A stretch of DNA of 6,659 nt from Clostridiales bacterium. Its GTDB lineage: Bacteria > Bacillota > Clostridia > TANB77 > CAG-508. The translations under genes and the position numbers were made by a program. Below are positions 1 to 5,294 of the stretch, one piece after another (within the stretch, counting starts at the first letter, position 1; each line of letters opens with the position of its first letter). The notes beneath the pieces were generated by a model. It worked only from the letters and a program-made list of their open reading frames with translations, was not told where the DNA came from and ran no database searches. Location of the stretch: assembly GCA_003518755.1 (NCBI GenBank), contig DOYA01000031.1:1-6659 (forward strand), in the 5' to 3' direction.

Positions 1-1147
1 TTACTGTTTCAATTTCTTCATCTGTATCTACATCCCACAATTTATCTATTGTAAATTTTAATGGCTCTAATTTTCCTGGAATTAAAAGCTCTAGTTCATC
101 TCCTAAAGACAATTTATTTCTTATTTCTATTATTGATTTTTCTTCATTATACCCTACAACTTTTCCACCAAATTCATAATCTGTATTATATTGTTTTCCT
201 TCATATTCTTGTATATCTTTATTGTTTCTATCATTAAAATAAAATGTAGTTAATCCTCTAGTTTTTATTTTTTCTATTTCTTTTAGGTATTTTTCTGAAT
301 TATAATTTAAAGGGTTTTCAAAATAATCATCTATTGCAGACCTATATATACTTACTATACTTGCAATATAATACTCTGTTTTTAATCTTCCTTCTATTTT
401 TAAGCTATCAACACCCATTTCAATTATTTCTGGAAGTTCATTTATTAAACATAAGTCTTTTGATGATAATATACTTGTTCCATGCTCGTCCATTTCAACT
501 GGCATTAAATTTCCTGGATTATTTCTTTCTTCTAAATATACATCATATGTCCATCTACAGCTTTGTGCACAACTTCCATAATTAGCTGATCTTCCACATA
601 AAAAATCACTTAAAAAACATCTTCCAGAATACGAAAAGCAAATTGCACCATGTACAAATATTTCTATTTCCATACCTTCTGGCTTGTTTTCCATAATGTA
701 TTTAATTTGATCTTTACTTAGTTCTCTTGCCATTATCATTCTTTTGCAACCTTGATTATACCAAAATTTACATGACTCCAAGCTTACTAGATTTGCTTGT
801 GTACTAACATTTACTGGTACTGATGGTGCATATTTTAAAATAGCACTTATTACTCCAGGATCAGCAGCTATTATTCCATCTGGTTTTATTTGTTCTAGTT
901 TTTTGCACATTGATATTACTTCTTCATAATCAGTATCAAATGCATATATATTCATTGCAACATATACCTTTTTTCCAATAGAATGTGCATATTCTATTGT
1001 TTTAAATAAATCTTCGTCATCAATTGCAGCTCTTGATCTTAGTGATAAACTTGAAGTGCCACAATATATAGCATCTGCTCCATATAAAAATGCTATTTTT
1101 GCTTTTTCAAATGACCCTGCTGGGGCAAGTAACTCTGGTTTTTGCAT
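1..1147 (-). CDS. U32 family peptidase-like protein, probable TrhP-type tRNA U34 hydroxylation protein (3' end cut by window)
   Basis: 382 codons are visible from ATG at 1147; the reading frame runs off the left edge, so the C-terminus is missing. The N-terminus MQKPELLAPAGSFEKAK is typical of U32 proteins. The U32 signature lies at residues 162-180 (E-I-F-V-H-G-A-I-C then G-R-C-F-L-S). Cysteines at 170, 177, 193, 197 and 233 have nearly the spacing known for the [4Fe-4S] ligands of the U32 relatives UbiU/UbiV, so an Fe-S cluster is inferred. Despite the family name, bacterial members such as B. subtilis TrhP1/TrhP2 and E. coli TrhP act in RNA modification: prephenate-dependent hydroxylation of tRNA wobble U34 to ho5U. 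A TrmR-like gene nearby, which acts on that product, favours this role. The start is supported by AGGGAG (1155-1160) 7 nt upstream. RlhA-type 23S rRNA hydroxylation or true protease activity are less likely alternatives. No signal peptide is seen, so it should be cytoplasmic. Family assignment is firm; substrate is inferred. Confidence 0.93.
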   Translation of the reverse strand, partial: MQKPELLAPAGSFEKAKIAFLYGADAIYCGTSSLSLRSRAAIDDEDLFKTIEYAHSIGKKVYVAMNIYAFDTDYEEVISMCKKLEQIKPDGIIAADPGVISAILKYAPSVPVNVSTQANLVSLESCKFWYNQGCKRMIMARELSKDQIKYIMENKPEGMEIEIFVHGAICFSYSGRCFLSDFLCGRSANYGSCAQSCRWTYDVYLEERNNPGNLMPVEMDEHGTSILSSKDLCLINELPEIIEMGVDSLKIEGRLKTEYYIASIVSIYRSAIDDYFENPLNYNSEKYLKEIEKIKTRGLTTFYFNDRNNKDIQEYEGKQYNTDYEFGGKVVGYNEEKSIIEIRNKLSLGDELELLIPGKLEPLKFTIDKLWDVDTDEEIETV

Positions 1148-1202
1148 TATTTTACTCCCTATTTTTGCTAATTTTTCTTAATTTTATCATAAATTTTTGA
1201 TT

Positions 1203-1236
1203 TTTACTAGTTTTTTTTAGACTTTTATACTATAAT
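1203..1236 (+). promoter_or_regulatory. candidate promoter of the 736-aa gene
   Basis: TTTACT (1203-1208), a 17-bp spacer and TATACT (1226-1231) form a sigma-A-like promoter with 4/6 and 5/6 matches. A perfect TATAAT overlaps at 1231-1236 but lacks a good -35 at normal distance. Either would start transcription about 30 nt upstream of the ATG at 1268. The -10 bases are shared with the candidate minus-strand promoter of the divergent U32 gene. Confidence 0.42.
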
Positions 1237-1253
1237 GAAATTAAATATAACAA
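1224..1253 (-). promoter_or_regulatory. candidate promoter of the U32 gene
   Basis: Read on the minus strand, TTGTTA (1248-1253) is followed after 18 bp by TATAAA (1224-1229). These match the sigma-A -35 and -10 consensus at 4/6 and 5/6 positions. The predicted transcript would have a leader of roughly 70 nt before the ATG at 1147. The region is very AT-rich, so chance matches are common. Confidence 0.33.
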
Positions 1254-1267
1254 ATTGAGGTAAATAT

Positions 1268-3478
1268 ATGTCAGATATTAATAATGAAATAAACAAATTA
1301 ATAGATATTGCTAAATATCTTGTTGCAAATGGTTTAGCAACTAAAGATGAATCAAAATTATATGAACAATATAGAGATATAGACTTTTCTGAATATACAG
1401 ATACGCAAAAAGAAGATGCGTTAAGCGCTTTACAAGGTTTTGAAAATGTCTCAATAAAAGATAGACAAATTGAAGCTTTATTACTAATTGCCCCTGATTT
1501 TATTGTAACTGATAATGAAAAAGATGTTTTTGAACGATATAAAAATATAGATATAACACTTTTGTCAGATGAGGAAAAACAAGAAATACTTCAAACATTG
1601 GAAATTTGCAAAAGTAGACAATTAAAATATATACAACAACAATTTTATTCCAACCTACTTGAAATAGTAGATACATATATAAAAATTCAAAAAATGTTTG
1701 ATTTATTTAATACCAATTTAGCTACTATCTCTTATGAAATGAAATACTTAATTAGTAACAGTATACATTCTCCTAATCGTTTTAAAGCAATGAATAGTTT
1801 TTTGAACAATTATAAGAAAGAATACCTTACAAGTATAAAAAAACTTCCAAAGAATCCTACAAAAAAAGATATTGATAAGACTTTTCAAGAAATGCTTCTA
1901 CCTATTACAAAAGATTTATATGCTGCAACCATCATTTTCCATATGGCAAATGATATATCAGAATACTGTAGTAAATCTGAAGATCCTCAAGTCAGATTAT
2001 TATTTAGACAATATATAACTATTAGAAATTATCTTCAATCAATAACAAGTAAAAACAAGAAAGTGAAAATATCTGATGCATTTATTGATGGTGAGAATAA
2101 TCCTGATGCTCCTAATGAAGTAAAACCACTTGATATAGCAAATATAAAAACAAAAGAAGATTATTATAATCAAAAAATAGGTTTATTAACACTTCTTGCC
2201 AATGCCAGTATGTTTGAATTTCCTTCTAAGCAAAATAAAGATGATAAAAAAAATCGAATTATTTCTGAAATAGATTTATCATCAATAGATTTAATACATT
2301 TAGCCAAACTATCTAATCCACCACCAACAAACTTTGAAGAATATATAGATAGAGTAATTGAAATAGCAGATAAAAAAATTTTTGGCAAATATCTTCCTTT
2401 TGATGAGCAATTAAAAAATGCCTTAACAGAACAAGAAAACGAATCAAATAAAGATACATATAAAAAACCTCTTACTCCTGCTGAAATTGAAAAATATCTT
2501 ATTGAACTTGAACACTTAAAAGATAATCTTAACAGATTAAATGGAGATAGACTATATAATTATATTTTGCAAAAAGAATCTAAAAATATAGTTACAAAAC
2601 CTAATGATATTCAAGGATTTGATATTCAAATAGTTTCAGACAAAGTAGTTGCTAAGCCAAATGGTTTTTTTGCAATATATAATACATTAAAAATAAATCA
2701 GCTCGGTTTTTTCGAATTACAGTTTCGAGATGAATTTCGAGAATATATGGCTAGGGAAGGCTATTCAGCTCATAACGCTACTCTTGAAGGAAAAGGTTTT
2801 GATATAATGCCTTTCTTTGAACTTACCAATCCATCACCAAATACAGATTCTAATCAGAAAAAGCTTAACAAATATTGTAAATTTTTAAACATTATAAGAC
2901 ATAATGATGTAAAATCAGCCCAAGCTAAAACAACAAATAGAAATGAGTATGAAGATTTATTAATAAATCTGTGTAATTATGTTGAAAGTCGTATTACAGT
3001 AAAAGATTCATTCCATACTAAAACAACCAGCTTAACTTTTTTCCAATATATGGAAAGCATAATAGCTTTTTATTGTGCAAAACATGGTATTGTTCAAGCA
3101 AATCATACACCAGGAGATCATAATACTGTTGCTGTAAAACAATCTACAATTAGAGAAACATTATTCTCTTTTCTAAAGAATCGCGTAGGTTTATCTTCTT
3201 TAGCCTTTATGATTATAGATAAATATGATGAGCAATCATTTTTACTTAGTAGAGAAAATGTAACGAAATCAAAACCATCTGCTTCTTCAGCATCATATTT
3301 TACACTTTCCGATGAAAGAGAAGCTGAAAGATATATAAAGGCTTACTCTGATGATGCTATAAAAATACTTCTGTCTAAGTGGCCTTCTGAAATACTTCAA
3401 CCAATGGGGCATAACCCAAATACTAATAATGGTAGTGATTCCCAAAATAATCCTAACATGGATTATGAGACTAGATAA
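1268..3478 (+). CDS. uncharacterised 736-aa protein with a putative divergent RelA/SpoT-like synthetase domain
   Basis: ATG at 1268 is preceded by GAGG (1257-1260) at 7-nt spacing. No close family is recognised, but several motifs fit a RelA/SpoT nucleotidyltransferase (ppGpp synthetase) core in the right order. R171-x-K173-x3-S177 resembles the ATP-binding RxKxxxS element. DLYAATIIF at 216-224 resembles D-x-x-G-x-R-I-I with the Mg-binding Asp, but with Thr in place of Arg. NGFFAIY at 465-471 resembles NGYxSxH. E483-L-Q-F-R487 resembles ExQIRT with the catalytic Glu. G498-x3-H502 resembles the G-x-A-A-H element. The two halves are separated by about 220 extra residues, far more than in known RSH enzymes. 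No HD hydrolase motif, TGS domain, signal peptide or obvious membrane segment is seen. Residues 32-59 and 88-115 form a degenerate tandem repeat, and the tail (about 713-736) is Asn-rich and probably disordered. The gene is single, divergent from the U32 gene and convergent with trmR, with no small antitoxin-like partner. It is certain as a gene; the function is a motif-based inference. Confidence 0.9.
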   Translation: MSDINNEINKLIDIAKYLVANGLATKDESKLYEQYRDIDFSEYTDTQKEDALSALQGFENVSIKDRQIEALLLIAPDFIVTDNEKDVFERYKNIDITLLSDEEKQEILQTLEICKSRQLKYIQQQFYSNLLEIVDTYIKIQKMFDLFNTNLATISYEMKYLISNSIHSPNRFKAMNSFLNNYKKEYLTSIKKLPKNPTKKDIDKTFQEMLLPITKDLYAATIIFHMANDISEYCSKSEDPQVRLLFRQYITIRNYLQSITSKNKKVKISDAFIDGENNPDAPNEVKPLDIANIKTKEDYYNQKIGLLTLLANASMFEFPSKQNKDDKKNRIISEIDLSSIDLIHLAKLSNPPPTNFEEYIDRVIEIADKKIFGKYLPFDEQLKNALTEQENESNKDTYKKPLTPAEIEKYLIELEHLKDNLNRLNGDRLYNYILQKESKNIVTKPNDIQGFDIQIVSDKVVAKPNGFFAIYNTLKINQLGFFELQFRDEFREYMAREGYSAHNATLEGKGFDIMPFFELTNPSPNTDSNQKKLNKYCKFLNIIRHNDVKSAQAKTTNRNEYEDLLINLCNYVESRITVKDSFHTKTTSLTFFQYMESIIAFYCAKHGIVQANHTPGDHNTVAVKQSTIRETLFSFLKNRVGLSSLAFMIIDKYDEQSFLLSRENVTKSKPSASSASYFTLSDEREAERYIKAYSDDAIKILLSKWPSEILQPMGHNPNTNNGSDSQNNPNMDYETR
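1292..1612 (+). repeat. degenerate tandem protein repeat in the N-terminus of the 736-aa gene
   Basis: Residues 32-55 (YEQYRDIDF...SAL) align without gaps to residues 88-111 (FERYKNIDI...QTL) at an offset of 56. Shared positions include E33/E89, Y35/Y91, I38/I94, D39/D95, D45/D101, K48/K104, L52/L108 and L55/L111. Similarity extends weakly leftward, giving two units of about 50-56 residues that look helical. It is visible in the protein rather than the DNA, so it is an old duplication. Confidence 0.6.
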
Positions 3479-3522
3479 AAGACACTAAATATAGATTGAC
3501 CATCTATATTTAGTGTCTTTTT
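3477..3522. terminator. bidirectional rho-independent terminator between converging genes
   Basis: A perfect 16-bp inverted repeat (3481-3496 with 3502-3517, loop TGACC at 3497-3501) is followed by TTTTT at 3518-3522. On the other side it is preceded by AAAA at 3477-3480, which serves as the T-run for minus-strand transcription. It begins 2 nt after the plus-strand stop codon. The minus-strand trmR stop (3510-3512) and its last codons lie inside the right arm. It should end both the 736-aa gene transcript and the trmR transcript. Confidence 0.93.
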
Positions 3523-4094
3523 GTGACTGCTAGCCCATCCCCGACTTCCAATATCTCGGTTTCTAAATTTGGATTTTGGGTGACTTCTTGAATATATTCT
3601 CTTAAGTTTCTTACAGCAGTTCTTTGTTTGTGTTTATTATAATCACTCATTACATAACCTTTGTATAAAATATTATCTGCAAAAATTGTACCATTATCAG
3701 ATAAAAGTCTTAGTGATTCTTTTAAGAAAAATGGATATTTTCCTTTAGCTGCATCAATAAATATCATATCATATTTTTCATTTAAAGTGGGTAAAATCTC
3801 TACTGCATCTCCTATTATGACATTTATTTTGTCTTCTAATTTCATTTTCCTGATATTCTCGATTGCTTCATTAGCTCTATCAATATCACGCTCTATTGTA
3901 TCAATTTTACCATTATCTCCTAACAATTCGGAAAAACATATTGCAGAATAGCCTACTGCTGTTCCTATTTCTAGGATTTTCGTAGGCTTTAATTCTTTCA
4001 TTCTTTTTTCTATTTCTAAAAGCGTATCATCCATTATAATTGGGATGTGAGCATCTAGAGCTTTTTTTTTAACTTTTTTAATTGTATCATTCAT
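3510..4094 (-). CDS. trmR: SAM-dependent O-methyltransferase, probable tRNA 5-hydroxyuridine methyltransferase TrmR (YrrM)
   Basis: A 194-aa class I methyltransferase of the metal-dependent O-methyltransferase type (methyltransf_3 family). The SAM-binding motif I is ILEIGTAVGYS at 40-50. An acidic residue for the SAM ribose is E68 in TIERD. GDA is at 95-97, and the metal-site residues are D114 (in FIDAAKGKY) and D140-N141 (ADN). The end, GDGLAVTKRH, closely resembles B. subtilis TrmR (YrrM), as I recall that sequence. TrmR methylates ho5U34 to mo5U34 in tRNA wobble positions, the step after U32/TrhP hydroxylation; a U32 gene lies in this window. Against the ~217-aa B. subtilis protein it lacks about 20 N-terminal residues. 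No extension is possible, because the upstream gene's TAA is in the same frame nine codons upstream. The only SD-like AGG (4108-4110) is 13 nt from the ATG, which is unusually far. An A9 run on the coding strand lies at codons 9-11. Another small-substrate O-methyltransferase role is possible but less likely. Confidence 0.88.
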   Translation of the reverse strand: MNDTIKKVKKKALDAHIPIIMDDTLLEIEKRMKELKPTKILEIGTAVGYSAICFSELLGDNGKIDTIERDIDRANEAIENIRKMKLEDKINVIIGDAVEILPTLNEKYDMIFIDAAKGKYPFFLKESLRLLSDNGTIFADNILYKGYVMSDYNKHKQRTAVRNLREYIQEVTQNPNLETEILEVGDGLAVTKRH

Positions 4095-4118
4095 TAAAAT
4101 ATGTAAACCTTTCTTTTT

Positions 4119-5207
4119 TTATTCTCCTGGAACATCTATCTCACCATTATATACAGTTATAGCAGTTTTATCTGTTGTTGATTGTTCTTCTCCTTTAGTT
4201 CTTCCTGCTTTATTTTTTTGATTATTACTTGAATCATTTTCTATCATAGAATTCCTAAATTCATCTGTTCTTTTTCCAGAAATTTTTATACCTTTATTTT
4301 TAATATATAATCTAAAATAACTACTAAGAATTTCTATACCATTTCCTGTTAATTTTTTTCCATATTTCCCTTTTTCCTCTGGTATAATACATTTTCCGGT
4401 ATCCAAATTTGAATATTTATCGTCATCACTTTTATTAAAAAATTCTGTAATTAAAGATGTAATAATTTTAGGATATTTTTTATAATGTTGAAAATGAATT
4501 TCAGACATTTTTTCTGGATATCTCTTTTGAAAATCTACCAAAAACGAATCCATCTCTTGCATATTTTTTACATATAATTTTTCTATTTCATCATAATTAT
4601 AATTAGGGTTATTTTTCATTATTACTGCTATTACTTGATCTGCATTCATTCCTTGTGATATATAATATCTTATAAGAATATCAGTATTTTCTCCATTGTA
4701 GGTAACATTTCTATCCCTTGTTCTAATTTTATCTTTAATCTGGCTAGCAAATCTACTTTCTATTAATTCTAGACTTTCAATTATAGATTCAATTACTTCT
4801 CTCATTTTGTTTATGGCACTAGCTGATATTTGTATTCCTTTTTTTCCTAGGTATTCATTAATACTGTTAAAAATGTCATCAAAATCAATATTTTCTTTTT
4901 TTCTACTTTTTGTTTTATTTTTAAGTATTTTCTCTATTTCAATTAAATCTTTATCTGATTGTAAAAAAGGAAGCTTACTTTTTATATCTTTTATGCCTTT
5001 TTTTAATATATAATCTCTTATATTAGTTTTAATAACTTCTAATGTTTTTCCTGTATTTATTCCATCTTCAATAAGTACATTAATTTCTTTTATTTCTTTA
5101 TTCGTAAATACATTATAACGAAGACCATTTGCACTTATAGCCGATTTCTTTCTAGTCTCTTCTCCTTCTATCATACGTGCTCTTAATCCCGGATTAGTTT
5201 TATTCAT
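4119..5207 (-). CDS. uncharacterised lysine-rich protein of about 362 residues
   Basis: No family is recognised. The frame opens at GTG 5219, but I prefer ATG at 5207 (MNKTNPGLRARM). The bases at the GTG give a weak GAG ribosome-binding site 7 nt before the ATG, while the GTG itself has only a purine-rich AAAGAA upstream. The protein is rich in Lys, Ile, Asn and Glu, mostly predicted helical by eye, and has a single Cys. No signal peptide or membrane segment is seen. Numbering from the GTG, three sites share Y-x3-K-G-I: Y70, Y123 and Y305. The last two extend to YLGKKGIQIS and YIKNKGIKIS. The C-terminal ~40 residues are polar, Asn/Ser/Thr-rich and probably disordered. The gene ends 24 bp before trmR on the same strand with no terminator between, so the two are probably cotranscribed. 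About 75-87 bp separate it from typA upstream. Function unknown; a nucleic-acid-binding role would only be a guess from its basic composition. Confidence 0.85.
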   Translation of the reverse strand: MNKTNPGLRARMIEGEETRKKSAISANGLRYNVFTNKEIKEINVLIEDGINTGKTLEVIKTNIRDYILKKGIKDIKSKLPFLQSDKDLIEIEKILKNKTKSRKKENIDFDDIFNSINEYLGKKGIQISASAINKMREVIESIIESLELIESRFASQIKDKIRTRDRNVTYNGENTDILIRYYISQGMNADQVIAVIMKNNPNYNYDEIEKLYVKNMQEMDSFLVDFQKRYPEKMSEIHFQHYKKYPKIITSLITEFFNKSDDDKYSNLDTGKCIIPEEKGKYGKKLTGNGIEILSSYFRLYIKNKGIKISGKRTDEFRNSMIENDSSNNQKNKAGRTKGEEQSTTDKTAITVYNGEIDVPGE

Positions 5208-5235
5208 ATTAATTCTCACATTTCTTTTTATAATG

Positions 5236-5258
5236 TAGTTATTTTAATTAAATAACTA
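5236..5258. repeat. AT-rich inverted repeat upstream of the 362-aa gene
   Basis: TAGTTATTT (5236-5244) and AAATAACTA (5250-5258) form a perfect 9-bp inverted repeat with a 5-nt loop, in the gap between typA and the next gene. In the direction of transcription it is followed by CATTATAAAAAG, not a T-run, so it is not a canonical terminator. It could be an operator, a weak attenuating hairpin or chance in AT-rich DNA. No clear -35/-10 pair was found beside it. Confidence 0.4.
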
Positions 5259-5294
5259 TCTATATCATATTTAAATATAATCTACTGAAAATTA

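Noticed and set aside
334..585. Plus-strand open frame rich in Leu/Phe/Tyr
   Set aside because: It lies antisense to the well-conserved signature region of the U32 gene, has no ribosome binding site, and its hydrophobic composition is what antisense AT-rich coding DNA gives.
1268..1760. N-terminal HD (ppGpp hydrolase) domain as in long RSH proteins
   Set aside because: No HD pair or ED motif occurs before the putative synthetase core; the region is a degenerate helical repeat instead.
2170..2388. Minus-strand 72-codon frame inside the 736-aa gene
   Set aside because: Antisense shadow with no start signals; the plus-strand gene is continuous across it.
1268..3478. Toxin-antitoxin module of the toxSAS type
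   Set aside because: No small neighbouring antitoxin gene: the flanking gaps are about 120 bp and 31 bp and both adjacent genes are housekeeping-like. The protein is also far longer than toxSAS enzymes.
3661..3951. Plus-strand frame over trmR
   Set aside because: The opposite strand encodes the conserved methyltransferase motifs; this is a shadow frame.
4095..4118. The 362-aa gene and trmR as one gene split by a stop
   Set aside because: They share a frame, but trmR has its own ATG, the upstream protein ends in a disordered tail, and TrmR proteins stand alone in other bacteria.
5236..5258. Rho-independent terminator after typA
   Set aside because: The stem is pure A/T apart from one G-C pair and no T-run follows in the direction of typA transcription.
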